In this document: in pieces, positions 36,084 to 47,028 of the stretch
Layout: each line of letters starts with the position of its first letter
Position numbering within the stretch: the first letter of the stretch is position 1
Assembly (NCBI GenBank): GCA_036852015.1
Contig: JAANDG010000026.1
Location: 372,001 to 436,000 of the forward strand
Direction of reading: 5' to 3'
DNA: 64,000 bases
From: Pelodera strongyloides
Taxonomy: Eukaryota; Nematoda; Chromadorea; Rhabditida; Rhabditidae
The notes under the pieces: generated by a model
The model's database searches: none
Told to the model about the DNA's origin: nothing
The model's input: the letters and a program-made list of their open reading frames with translations, nothing else
Program-made: the position numbers and the translations under genes

Positions 36084-37936
36084 TTAGGCGTCCGCGGTAA
36101 TCTTTTTGAATTGTGTGATGTAACCCTTTGCTGCCATAACCGAGCGTCTCCGCAGCCAAACGGTGTATCTAAAATGGAAGTGCAAAATTGACTTACAACT
36201 AGTGCTGACTACCGAAAATGCCACGTGCCTATCGAGGGAAGTTATTAAAAAATTCCCCACCAAAAGTGTGACAATTGGTAGTAGGTGCAACACTGTCCGC
36301 AGTAAATAGCTTTCCGAGCGGATTGACAACCGTGAGGCCTAATGGGCCACATTGTCGCAATGCCCCTGCCTCCGTTATAAGAGCTAGTAGTTGCATAATA
36401 AACCGCACCTTGCCGTCCATGTGACTGGAGTTTGGGAAATTTGGGCGCATCCGTTCTCGTTACAGAATGGTTCGTAGACCTGTAAGGTTGAGTATGCGCT
36501 CATTCTTATTCCACTGTCTTAAATTGGATTCGTGACGTAGTTTATAATACACAACATGTTGCACAAGCTAAAAAAAATGTTTGGTGAACTTACCAATGAA
36601 TTCGGAAAAGGATGGGGGTCATTGTGCGTGAGCAGTTGAATGTCATTCTCGCGAGCGTACGCTTGCATCTCAGGAGGAACCTAAATTGCTGATATAACTA
36701 GTCAAAGTAATTCATAGTGATAGTGTTAGATGACAATGACTATGAGAATAATTACCGCGCAACAACCATCAAGTCGCAAATGGTTGACGATTGGCTTCAC
36801 ATCAACAACGTTCCAGAGAAGACGAAGTTGTTCGAGGGAAAGGTCCGAAACTCCAATAGAAACAACTTCACTTTTCTCGACGAGATCTTCCACGGCACGG
36901 TAGATCGGCTGAAATAGAAAAAAACATGCAATAAAGGGTAACATTCGCTAGCCGTAATTTGACATTATTGCTGAAAAAGGTCAAGTTTAATAGGGTGACA
37001 CTAGATAGGCATATATGAGCCTGGAATCGACGAATGGAAGAGACAACGGATATGGTGTTAACTCAGATTGAAGTACACAAAAAAAAACAGAAATTATACC
37101 TCAGCCAGGCGCAGCCATCGGGCATGCTCATCTTCGTCTGATTCATCAGCAATAACGTCAAGCTCAGGAAATGAGATAATGAGTAGTTCGAGATCATCCG
37201 TCTTCAACTGTTCGCGCAGGCATTTGACGGCTTCCGGCACCTCGGAGGGATCCCATGATGACAAAAACACCTGACAAATAAGAAGAATTAGACAGATGAG
37301 AAATGATTCTACAAACAACTTCGTCTCATGATCAACTTCATCTGATGAATCAGACGAAGTTGATCACACACGATTCACTTACTTTGATTGTGATCTTCAA
37401 GTCCCCCCTCTCGTAGTTGCTCAGATGTGCACTATCGCAGAGGTTTAGGGTGTGATCGGCGCTAAAAAGTGTTCGGTTTGAAAAAAAGATGACCATCAGA
37501 CTATCTGTCGCACCCTTCGCAAACCAATAATCATATGCACTTATGAAAAATTGAAGTTATTGCAACGAAATGCGCTCCACTAGACACCTACAGTAAAATA
37601 AACTCACAGTAAAATAAACTCACCCCATGCTCATACTTTGAGGTTTCCTATTCAATTGCAGTTGTAGGCAAGCACGGAGTTCCTCGGCCGAATTCGAGAA
37701 CCTGAAATAGTGCCTTATTATTTCAGCAAGATAAGTTTATGAAGAAAAAGAGTAACTAAAATACGAACGAAAAAAAAAACAATAATTAAGCATTTGAAAA
37801 AATGCGACGAAATTAATATTTCTGAACACAAAACTTACTTCTTGGTCTTTAACTCCGAATAAGCGTTGATGTTGCCGGTGTGCAATCGAAATCCATTTAA
37901 ACTAGACAGTGTGGAGACCAATTCAGTACCGGTCAT
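36084..37936 (-). CDS. GCLM: Glutamate-cysteine ligase regulatory (modifier) subunit
   Basis: Eight exons (37839-37936, 37624-37701, 37383-37461, 37100-37270, 36756-36908, 36594-36680, 36409-36479, 36084-36168) join perfectly in phase and give 273 residues, the length of animal GCLM (274 in human). Family landmarks are in order: N-terminal LHTGNINAYSELKTKK, ERGDLKITIKVFLSSWDPSE, EVVSIGVSDLSLEQLRLLW, the VKPIVNHLRL/GCC block, ENDIQLLTHNDPHPFP, and the C-terminal YTVWLRRRSVMAAKGYI. The fold is of the aldo-keto reductase type without enzyme activity. The protein binds the catalytic subunit in the cytosol and lowers its Km for glutamate and its sensitivity to glutathione, the first step of glutathione synthesis. 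The start ATG lies 2 bases after TTTATTTCAG, probably a spliced-leader site. The gene looks complete and functional. Confidence 0.93.
37330..37365. repeat. 36-bp near-perfect palindrome in a GCLM intron
   Basis: GATCAACTTCATCTGA (37330-37345) and TCAGACGAAGTTGATC (37350-37365) are inverted copies with one mismatch and a 4-base loop. It sits in the intron between the third and fourth exons of the glutamate-cysteine ligase subunit. It may be a remnant hairpin or an RNA stem; no function is evident. Confidence 0.75.
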
Positions 37937-37938
37937 TT

Positions 37939-37948
37939 CTGAAATAAA
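37939..37948 (-). promoter_or_regulatory. Probable spliced-leader trans-splice acceptor of GCLM
   Basis: The minus strand reads TTTATTTCAG followed by AA and the ATG of the GCLM coding region. A strong acceptor two bases before the start, with no upstream coding partner needed, is the usual arrangement for nematode trans-splicing. A conventional 5'UTR intron is the alternative. Confidence 0.55.
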
Positions 37949-40900
37949 CTTTAAACAGAACAGTATCAATGAGGCAAAAAAGAAAACCGGTGTCTTAAAA
38001 ACGGCAAACAACATGTTGAATTTGAAGACACGGAGCGAGCATGACCTGCTTTGAAACAAGCATGACGGGCATATTAAATGCTCGGATGTATCAGCTGACC
38101 CCAATGATTAAGTCAGTAGAACAATGGAATGTAAACCGATGGAACACAATGCTTTGAAACCAACTATTCCCCCACAATCTATAAGCTGATGCACCTGCAA
38201 ATGATAAAATGACGCTATCTCTTTTGAAAGATTAAAGGCAGACACAAGAAGAAAAGAAAACCGAACACATTTACGACACTTCGAAAGAAACCACAATATT
38301 TGGTGGATGTACCATATAAAATACGTACTTCATCGCAAAAAAGAACAGGTGCAATGTAGTCACAATGTAGTCACTAAAGTAATGACGAGAATTGCCTGCG
38401 AAAACATCTGGTAGAAAAATAACCAGATAAATAATTATTTCTTACCTACTTCTAGCAATATGAAACAAGATAGCAAATGACACAGAATGCCAACAAATAC
38501 ATTTCTTAAAAAAAGGTGATAATTGAGTACTAGTATATATGCTCAATTATCATATTTGGTTAAGAAATGCATGTGTTAAAATATATAACAACATATCTAA
38601 TAGCTAAAAAAATAGCGCCAAACAATTGTTTGCTGATAGCATATTATGGAGAATAGTGAAGAAAGCGATGAGTTGTTAAAAACCTTCAATCGATGTGTGC
38701 CGTAAAACAATCGTCGAGGAAGTCTGCTTTGTGCGGCCCATCGGAATTTCTCTTTTTGATATGCTGCCAATTGTAGTCTGTAGTCTGTAGCCTTTGTGGT
38801 CTTGTGTAGTGAACGTTCACAACCCGAACACACAACTCGCACGAAATGGAAAGTGGCACTCGGAGAATGGTGATGACTATGATCATACGTCTATGACATC
38901 AGAGTGGAATTTGGTTTCAAATAAACAATGATATTTGCATTGTCGAGGAAAATATACTAAAATAAACATATCTAAAACTATCGTAGACCAGAGAGACAAT
39001 TACTTAAGTATTTAAATGTAAATCCTAAGTATGATATTTTCATCCACCGATGAGTAATTTTAGTTAAAATTAGCACAATTGTACCAGAAGCTTAGAACAT
39101 GACAGAAAAAAGGAGAGACTGAGGCGCCTTCACAGAACGCGGCGTGGGGCATCGCTGGAAGCCATGTCACGTAAAAAGGACAAAAACTAAGGGAAATCAA
39201 TGCACGTCTATATAAATAATATTTTTTCCGTGGTTTTGCAAAAAGGTAGAGGGTTTTTTGCCCGGGGAAAGAGTACACCGATCGTATACCCAGTAGAGTT
39301 GGTATATTGAAAAGTCTTTTGGGTAATATGAGCCCACGATTAGTATGACATGTATCTGAACCGACTGTAACAAAGGTCCACTATACTTTAACATAACCAG
39401 GCTGTAAGTATCGACGCTGATTTTCGACGAACCATAGTACTGTTTGCCTTGCTGTACAAATAACCACACGGTTCACCTGGGTTACTCACCATCGGACAGG
39501 CATCTTACTGTTGAGCATTGAAACAACATACTACATTTGTTTACTAGTTATTATTGTAACGCATTTTTACGATCTGGTCATTTCTTATCAGAGACGGTAA
39601 ATATGAACATCACCACTATGAGTAACCTGGAAATATATATTTCTCCAGAGCAAGCTTTCAAATCTTATCGATTGAGTGGCTTGTTCGATTGTTACTATGT
39701 GTGTCATTTACCCCTACAGGGTACCTGTGATCTTTCTTTGGGGCTTTTGGCCGACTTAAAAGTCTAACAATAACATCACGAGTCAATAAGTTGGTTTAAG
39801 ATATAACGAAACATCTTAGTTACCCAAAATGTGTCCGAAATTACGCTCTTTCATCGGTTTCCTCAAATTCACACCGTCTACGCGGGTATTTGCATTGCTA
39901 GTGTTCCCTTCCTTGCTAACAATAAGCCTCAGTTCCTACATAATTGTGAATTGGAATGACTATCTGGCGACAAGTCGTATTTCTCTATGATCTTGCATTC
40001 TTTAATTTCCAAAATATTTTAGGAGCAGTGAAATATATGTATGTCCATTTTCATGATTCATAAGAAAATGTTGTGCATTTTATGCATCGATTTCCGTCCG
40101 AGTGCCAGAGTAAATATGTACATTTCTTCTTTGAGTTCGTTGACCGTATCATACAAGGCATCGCGACCCTTACTTGCCTAGACGTGCATAATATAGGCTT
40201 TTCTCCCCACGGAACTGTGTCCTGTGTGGATGAAAATCCTGTTTTCCTATTTAGCCATCAAACCCAGATATCCAGCCACTCTTAGAAAAGAGCTTTCTTT
40301 TCGGGTGCAACAGCTTACATTTCAAGCAACACCTTAAAAATTTCTTGCGGGTCCAACGTCACAATTTTTTTAAGATAAGGAATACAATTATCTGATGATA
40401 CTGTGGGAGCTATCATCATATTTGATTTCACACTTCTGTTGCACGCAATTAATTTCTTGCACAATATATTGGTTGGTACTTATCACATGGCAGAACGGTC
40501 TTGCATTGTAGAGGTTCCACTTTATTCCCTGTCTTTATCAATTACCTGTTTCTCAAAGCGAACGATGTTGCTTAATTAATGGAGCTGATTTTTTTAAAAT
40601 ATTTAGTGTTTCCGTCCCGTGCTATACCCGAGCTATACAACAGGCAATATTTCTGCCCGAACAACGGGTTTTGCAAGCCATTTTTAGACGCTAGAGGGTG
40701 CTTATTCCTGGATTGTTGGTTACGTTATGTAGGCAGCTTTAGGGTTGAATGAGCAAGCACTGGCTAGTTCCACGCAAGTCTATCCTTAAATGCATATTTC
40801 GCCATTGCTTCTGAAGAAGCATACTTAACAAGGTTTTGGGAATATAATTCAGTTTTCTATTCGACAATATTTATCGCATAATAACAAGAAGACCGTTTCC

Positions 40901-41564
40901 TTGTTTAGGGTTGAAACTTTATTTTGTATTCTATTTGTGACCTGCTTTATTCGATTCATGGGTTCATGGCTTATGGTGTCTTGTCTTTTTTTATTCAGGG
41001 TGATACCAAAAGATGCATGCCTCTGTGATTTCAATAACGTATTTTTATGCGCGGTCATGGTAGCTCCACTCGGTTAGTTTCCGACTATATGGCTACTTAC
41101 CTTGTTTTGAGTGTCAAGTCCTATTGTTTGCTTTTATTCATATCGTTCAAACAGATAAACTGCGAGTTTAACAGCAAAATTGTTTTTATGGGTCCGGCCC
41201 TTTCATACATAGAACAACTTCTGCATTTGGCCATTTTTTTACATAAAATCTATTTAGTGCTCTTCGTCATATGCATGCGTGTTTAGCTAGCACACAAATC
41301 ACTTTCATGGTAACCGGTCTTCCGTACACTTTAGCCCCTTTACCAACGCCTCGCTTGTACATTATTATAGGACGAGTGTGACTATCCAGAAAACACTCAA
41401 GACTGTTACTAGTTCACTTGAGACTTGCACTTGAAGATTGGATTTTTGAATTGAAATTTACTGTTCGATGCTTTGGCTACTCGCGAACTTTTTTATGATC
41501 AATATTGGTTCTGGCTTCTTCAACATGAATTTTCCCCGCATTAGTTTAAAAAATACAAATTTCA
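37949..41564. other. Divergent intergenic region between GCLM and the CRAL-TRIO gene
   Basis: No exon chain could be built. Divergently transcribed genes flank it, so promoters of both should be here. A match to the nematode SKN-1 site consensus WWTRTCAT (ATTATCAT) lies at 38546-38553 within a short inverted repeat (ATAATTGAG ... CTCAATTAT); such a site is short enough to occur by chance. Confidence 0.4.
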
Positions 41565-41577
41565 GAAGTCCACAAGA

Positions 41578-44500
41578 ATGGAAGAAACGATAGCGAAGCT
41601 CAGAGCGCATTTGGGTGATAATCTTTGTCCGGAGCATGATACTGTTTTTCACTTAAGCAGATGGCTTGTTTCGTACAATCAGGTAAGAACTCAATTACAA
41701 GCATAACTCTTTCCTTGTATCACACACTTTGTACGACAAATACAGGATTTGCGCTTTTGCTCGATGGAATTATTTTATGGCTTCTGTTTCTTTGTATCGA
41801 AGTCATTGTTTCTTTATCTTTAGCACAGTATTATTAAGCTTGCATCCATCAGGATACAAGTGTATTTATGACTGACGGCCTGCAATTAGTTCAATATTAT
41901 TACAGAATGTTGAAAAATGCGCCAAAAACTACATCGATTACTGTAAAATTCGCAAAGCTTTGGGATTTCATACAAAGGAGGGAATCACTTCATTTTACAA
42001 GTCACATGGTATTGTTTTTTCTTGTTTATTTACTACTTACTTTGTTTGTCGGATAGTCTTCAAACAGTTCCAAATATCGGACATCAATACATGTCTTTAA
42101 CGAATTTTCAGGATTTTCCTCAACAAATACAGAAAGTGATATCACCGAAGGTATATAACACATAGGGCCTCAACAGAAAGTGAGGCACCATCATACATAC
42201 ACAAGCCTCCTCCCATCCCCATGCTATCCCCGATCCCAATGCACCCTAAACGTACGATCTCTCGATTTGATAGACTTCTACTGTTGGACTTTAAGTTCTC
42301 AACCCCCTCCTACTTACAACTTAGTACTAACCCCTAAGCTTTCCAACCGAGCATGTGATCATCAGTTTTGCACGTCTACAACGAAACTCAAGAGTTGCGC
42401 GCGGCAACAGTTTGGGGGTGTTTCCCGCAAAAGAATTTGATGCGCGCCGCAAAAGTTTTTCCACCGACTCTGGTTGCCGTTTTGGTGCGGGAAACACCCC
42501 CAAACTCTTGCGGGAAACACCCCCAAACCGTTGCCGAAAAGGTGCGGAAACGGTGCGGGAAAGTAGCAACTGCAAAAATAAAGCAGCGTGTTGGATTCGA
42601 ACCCTACACTCTTGTTAGATACTTTCTCTGAACAGCGCCTTAGACCACTCGGCCACACAACACATGTGAGACCTGTGCTTGCGGAAAAATATTAGTACAA
42701 CAACTGCACTTACGGCAGATCCTCCGAGCGCTTTCAAAAACGTTGCCGAAAAGGTGCGGAAATGGTGCGGGGCGCAAGTTGCGCGCCGCACCATTTCCGC
42801 ACCGTTTCCGCACCTTTTCGGGAAACACTTTGCGCGCCATTTCTATTCCGCGCGCATTTTGTTTCCCATTCCTTTGCGGCGCGCATTTTGTTTCCCGAAA
42901 TGGTGCGGCGCGCAACGCATCGGCTCTCAGTGTATACTCACTGTTGCAATACAGGATCATCGGAATGCGGACGGTTGGTGCGTCAGAGTTCTCTGACACC
43001 TGAATGGTTGAATAAGAAAGATAATGGGATCGTATTTGCGGAAATGTCGATTGAGGATCCAAATCGCGTAAGTTTTACAAGACACGTTTTTCATGGTATT
43101 ACTGTTACAGGTATATCCCGCAATTTTATGATAGTCGGTTCCAAGTAAGCTTGACGGTCTTGCCCACCCATATTGCCTTATTTTCAGTTCATGAAAGTGG
43201 TTCGAGTGGGCGACTATCTCCGATTATTCTTTGGCTTCTGCGAGTATTTTCAGGTACAGTGATGGAACCTTACATGCTTATTTGCTAAATGTATCCTCGC
43301 GCACTCATGTTCTATAATTAAATTATTCAGACCCTGGTACTAGAATTGGAGGCAAGTGAAGGTAACGCATCGCATGGAATCTGCATCTTTGACATGGCTG
43401 GAATCACAATGAGTGCATATATGAATCCAACATCTGCGGTCAACGTTTTGATGCAGGTGAAGAAAGATACAGAAGATGCAATAACCACCTTCTCTATGCC
43501 ATTTTTTTTTTGATAAAGGACCCGCGATGAGTAGTGTATTTAACATGAATCCTTAGATACACCTCTGCCTTTATACAAAAATTTTTGGTCGTCCAGTGTT
43601 TTAGTAATTACCACATTACCCGATGAAAACTTTTCTTTTAGTGCCGCATCAACATCTGGCTGGACTATTTCGGTGAAATGCTCAAGAAAGTCATTATTGT
43701 CAATCCACCCACTTTTCTGCCCATAATTTGGAAGGTACGGAGAGCTTCCGTTATTTTGCCAATATACAGTACTACAAGCATCATGTACTTGAGAATGCAC
43801 AATTGCTATCGACGGATATGCTCTTGTCTGGATAAAGAGAATTCGAATATTTTTCTGGAGAAAACACATGTATTTTCTGATAATTTTCGCGATAAATTTT
43901 AATTACCTTAGGTGGTTTCCAAGATCCTACCGTCGAAAGTGCACGATCGTTTTGTGTTTCCTTCAAAGTATCCCGAAGATCTGCTTCAACTCTTGAGTAT
44001 TGACTCGATTCCAGAAGCATTTAAAGGAGGGCGTAAGGTGCGTTGTTAGAATATCCCGCATTGTTGTCCTTACGGTTAGTAGTTCCTCGAGTTAATCTAA
44101 ATAATGGGCGAATGACCCTGCTCCTTTTGTTAGTGCTAAATGCAAATGCTATGCGAACATAATCAATGGAAATAGATTTGTTTCGTGTAAAAAAAACGGA
44201 AAGGAGATAATATAATATTCTTACCAGTTTGACGCGAACACTCAACCGAATGGAACGTTTGCTTCACGGAAAATCCAAGATGTCGATTTAAAGGTTAAAT
44301 TACCTCTTGTTGATTTGTTTGCTTATTTCCACTTTTCTATAATTTCTTTATTTTGACATATCGTTTTTAGCAATCTGGAGGAATTTGGAAACGGCTTAAA
44401 GTGACTCCAAACTATGTGAACTACAGTGTTGCCTCATCCGATACCAGCAGTACTGTTTTCGAAGTGGGTGGCTTTTTATTATACTTATATATGCCTTTAT

Positions 44501-44996
44501 GGTCTCAGTTTTTCCACGTACTAATTTATTTGCACTTCTCGAATTTCAGGTTGCCGAGGGAAAAACGAAGCTTGCATATGAATTTACAACAAATGGAGAG
44601 GTACAATTCTGGTTCGAACAAGGTGAACTTTAAGTTCTAATGTTTCTGATTTAAGAGTACCACTTGAATTTATGTTTAATTATTATGACGCGTTATATAT
44701 TTTAGATGGGGAAGATCTAACACCACGTTTCAAGTATCAGACACCAAAGTTGTCCGAAGAAGGTCTCGTCACATTGAGGTAAATGATTGTTTTTAGATTT
44801 ACCAGAAATCATGGAGTTGGAGCTGTGTTGCCTTCCGAACATACACATAATAACCTTGAATACAATAAACGTCTAATAATTTTAATTGTGAGATCATATT
44901 AAATGTTTCAGATCAGCAAGTGAAGTGAAACTTCGCATGCACAACACTAGTCGAATTTTCTCTGTGAAGGTAAAATCCGCAGTACACATTGTTTAA
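41578..44996 (+). CDS. CRAL-TRIO (Sec14-like) protein with C-terminal GOLD domain
   Basis: Thirteen exons join in phase: 41578-41682, 41906-42008, 42112-42150, 42955-43067, 43188-43253, 43331-43456, 43642-43734, 43912-44037, 44228-44293, 44371-44463, 44550-44622, 44706-44778 and 44912-44996. They encode 386 residues. The N-terminal helical part is [14 protein letters not shown]. The CRAL-TRIO lipid-binding domain includes [20 protein letters not shown] and [17 protein letters not shown], followed by [14 protein letters not shown] and SIPEAFKGG. The C-terminal GOLD beta-sandwich spans [18 protein letters not shown] to [12 protein letters not shown]. Length and domain order match C. elegans CTG proteins and vertebrate SEC14L. 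The family carries hydrophobic ligands such as phospholipids or tocopherol between membranes. A TTTCAG acceptor ends 12 bases before the ATG. The third intron (42151-42954) contains repeats and a tRNA-like sequence on the other strand. The last exon reads through to its own TAA. Confidence 0.9.
42405..42533. repeat. GC-rich foldback repeat in an intron
   Basis: A 26-base arm at 42405-42430 (core TTTGGGGGTGTTTCCCGCAA) is matched in inverted orientation at 42508-42533 with about one mismatch. A second right-hand copy of GCGGGAAACACCCCCAAAC sits just inside (42488-42506). It lies wholly in the third intron of the CRAL-TRIO gene and is much richer in GC than the gene. Confidence 0.75.
42588..42660 (-). 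pseudogene. tRNA-Leu-like pseudogene or SINE head
   Basis: On the minus strand the sequence has a good A box (TGGCCGAGTGG) and B box (GGTTCGAATCC) with tRNA-Leu spacing and a TTTTT run downstream. The D-arm GGCCGAGTGGTCTAAGGC is typical of tRNA-Leu and CAG lies at the anticodon position. The anticodon stem, T stem and acceptor stem do not pair properly, so it is not a functional tRNA. It adjoins the GC-rich foldback and hairpin sequences, which suggests a tRNA-derived short interspersed element. Confidence 0.6.
42744..42826. repeat. Long GC-rich hairpin in an intron
   Basis: TTGCCGAAAAGGTGCGGAAA followed by TGGTGCGGGGCGC (from 42744) is mirrored from 42783 by GCGCGCCGCACCATTTCCGC and then CACCTTTTCGGG. 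One side has an insertion of one GTTTCCGCACC unit. The unit GGTGCGGAAA also occurs near 42540, so the block is built from copies of one motif. Overlapping ORFs on both strands here are by-products of the palindrome. Confidence 0.75.
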
Positions 44997-45292
44997 CACG
45001 GACGTGATGTAAAATCTGTTATACTCCGGGTTTAAACATCGTTTATTAGGTTGCACTGCTTGTTGGGTAATTCACCAATTGTGCAAAAATTCTCCAGATA
45101 ACTCTGCGAAATAACATCTCATTAAGTTGTTCCGCTTTCTACACCTATTCGTATTTTTCACAACTTATCGGGTAGTGTTCTTTATTCACTTTACCTTATA
45201 TCGTACACGACTCTGGAAATATATTTTCTTCTCATTTTTTTTGTAAGCTTTTTTTTTCACTCAGCAGTGCTATTCAGTACTTGCAAAAAATA
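44997..45292. other. 3' flank of the CRAL-TRIO gene
   Basis: AT-rich sequence with T runs and no exon or RNA gene recognised. Confidence 0.4.
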
Positions 45293-45365
45293 AGCCCACG
45301 GCCGGGATCGAACCGACAATCTTCTGATTAGAAGTCAGACGCCTTATCCATTAGGCCACGCGGGC
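45293..45365 (-). tRNA. tRNA-Arg (anticodon TCT)
   Basis: The minus strand folds as a full cloverleaf of 73 bases. The acceptor GCCCGCG pairs with CGTGGGC, there is a D-arm with GGCCTAATGGATAAGGC, and the anticodon stem TCTGA/TCAGA closes a loop with TCT. The T arm is GTCGG/CCGGC around TTCGATC. A TTTTTT terminator follows within a few bases. It appears intact. Confidence 0.9.
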
Positions 45366-45735
45366 TACATTTGCATGCTACGTAAGAGGCGTGATCATTG
45401 AAGTTGGAATGCATTGTAAACTACTGGACATGTTTTTGAAGATTTTATGCGAAGATTGAAGTTTTGAACATATTAAAAAATATACACTTACCTTGTGTTG
45501 TTGTTTTTTCACTCGTAACAAAACAATATTTCTGTTCGCATTTTTTTTATTTAAAAGCATAATTACGTATAAAATGTTGATGCGTATTGTAAAACAAATG
45601 TTGTCTGTATCAATTCAATCTTCTTCGGTCAAGTTTGCCCAGCTAAAATCTACAAACAGTAGGAATGTAAGAAAGGCACGTCGGAAAAAAAATTACAGCA
45701 GAAAGTTACTCTAGCTAAACCTAACGCAAAATGTA

Positions 45736-45808
45736 AGCCCGATGCGGGGCTCGAACCCGCGACAACCAGATTAAGAGTCTGGTGCTCTACCGACTGAGCT
45801 AACCAGGC
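45736..45808 (-). tRNA. tRNA-Lys (anticodon CTT), copy 1
   Basis: 73 bases on the minus strand with the acceptor GCCTGGT pairing ATCGGGC, a D arm TAGCTCAGTCGGTAGAGC, anticodon stem CCAGA/TCTGG around CTCTTAA, and a T arm GCGGG/CCCGC. A TTTT terminator follows. It is the first unit of a tandem duplication with 45992-46064. Confidence 0.92.
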
Positions 45809-45991
45809 TCTGCCAAGCTGCTCAAAGTTGAGTCAATCAAACTCCGGCAAGCTGCAATGCAAAAGTGAAATGGAAGTGATTACATTAGGAGACTGGATCT
45901 CAAGCATTTCAACCAACCTGTATAATTTAAAACAAAAATAGAGTTAAACAGGCCTACTCTCACTACAAGGGAAGAATGCACCAAAAAAATA

Positions 45992-46064
45992 AGCCCGATG
46001 CGGGGCTCGAACCCGCGACAACCAGATTAAGAGTCTGGTGCTCTACCGACTGAGCTAACCAGGC
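45992..46064 (-). tRNA. tRNA-Lys (anticodon CTT), copy 2
   Basis: Identical in its tRNA part to copy 1 at 45736-45808, with its own A-run (TTTTTTT terminator on the minus strand) just downstream. It should be functional on the same grounds. Confidence 0.92.
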
Positions 46065-46246
46065 TCTGACAAGCTGCTCAAAGTTGAGTCAATCAAACTC
46101 CGGCAAGCTGCAATGCAAAAGTGAAATGGAAGTGATTACATTAGGAGACCGGATCTCAAGCATTTCAACGAACCTGTATAATTTAAAACAAAAATAGAGT
46201 TAAACAGGCCTGCTCTCACTACAAGGGAAGAATGCACCAAAAAATA

Positions 46247-46313
46247 AGCCCGATGCGGGGCTCGAACCCGCGACAACCAGATTAAGAGTCTGGTGCTCTA
46301 CCGACTGACCAGG
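46247..46313 (-). pseudogene. Truncated tRNA-Lys (third copy)
   Basis: The T arm, variable region and anticodon arm match the two intact copies. The D arm is then cut short (CTGACCAGG instead of the complete GAGCTAACCAGG segment on the plus strand) and the similarity ends at 46313. Loss of the D stem and A box should make it inactive. Confidence 0.8.
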
Positions 46314-46511
46314 GATTTATTTTCTATGTCGCCGTTTACAGGCGAATCTGCGTAGGCCACGTGAAAATGCATAGTTTCAGCTACATTTTCAATAAATAAA
46401 AGTGTTCGTTATATTTTTCAGAAGCAAGGAATTGGCCTTCAGAATTTTTAGCACGTTATGTGTAAGGGAAAAAACGGCTAAATATTTAGTTGCCAGATAG
46501 CAATTTCCAGC

Positions 46512-46581
46512 CATTGGTAGTATAGTGGTGAGGGCATGGGATTGTCAAGACGAAGGTCCAGGGATCGATTCCTCTATAATG
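46512..46581 (+). pseudogene. tRNA-Asp-like sequence (probable pseudogene)
   Basis: GGTAGTATAGTGGTGAG is the D-arm signature of nematode tRNA-Asp, GTC lies in the anticodon position, and GATCGATTCC resembles the T loop. The anticodon stem has at least two mismatches and the acceptor stem is only partly paired, so it is probably inactive. A T run follows at once. Confidence 0.65.
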
Positions 46582-46692
46582 ATTTTTTTGCATTTTTTTG
46601 TGTGTCTAATTTTGCATTAACGTGCTAAAAATTTTGTTTAATTACCTGTTTTCGACTTTCAAACACTTTCCTAGTGTGAAAAACAACCACCT

Positions 46693-47028
46693 GTGGCGCG
46701 CTCCAGGCTCACCAGCCGCCCACCGATTCTCCGCGTTCCAGCCTTTCACAGACCAATGGGCCATACACGGGCAAGGGACGCGCGACCCAACGACCAAGTT
46801 TCCTCAGTGGCTTGGGACTCGCTGTGGCGAAATAGACCTTGACGTTGAACAAACGAAATCAGGGCCCTTTGCACTGAGGAAACTTGGCCGGGGGGCGGCG
46901 CGCCCCAGGCCCCACTTCGCGGGGCCGCGCACCCCCCGCGCGCCCATCGCCCGTGTCTCGCCCATTGGGCTGGGATGGGCTCCACCACCGAAAATCGCGG
47001 GGCGGCAGGTGGGCCAGGAGCGCGCCAC
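46693..47028. mobile_element. GC-rich foldback element (MITE-like)
   Basis: The 336-bp block is a long imperfect inverted repeat. The outer ends GTGGCGCGCTCC (46693) and GGAGCGCGCCAC (ending 47028) are exact inverses. The middle arms CCAATGGGCC.TACACGGGC and GCCCGTGT.TCGCCCATTGG match, and the inner 16 bases CCAAGTTTCCTCAGTG (46794-46809) are exactly inverted at 46872-46887. The loop is about 62 bases. The element is far richer in GC than its AT-rich surroundings and codes for nothing credible. Target-site duplications were not identified. Confidence 0.75.

Larger units (their letters stand above)
45736..46246. repeat. Tandem duplication of a 256-bp tRNA-Lys unit
   Basis: Units 45736-45991 and 45992-46246 are nearly identical over the tRNA and about 180 bases of flank. 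I count about five differences including one A-run length change. A third, truncated unit starts at 46247. Identity outside the tRNA means the duplication is recent rather than kept by tRNA function. Confidence 0.9.

Noticed and set aside
38546..38553. SKN-1-type site upstream of GCLM
   Set aside because: One eight-base degenerate match in 3.6 kb is expected by chance, so it is not listed as a regulatory feature.
42640..43148. Cluster of overlapping ORFs on both strands
   Set aside because: They come from the self-complementary hairpin repeat. Only the exon at 42955-43067 is supported, by phase and homology.
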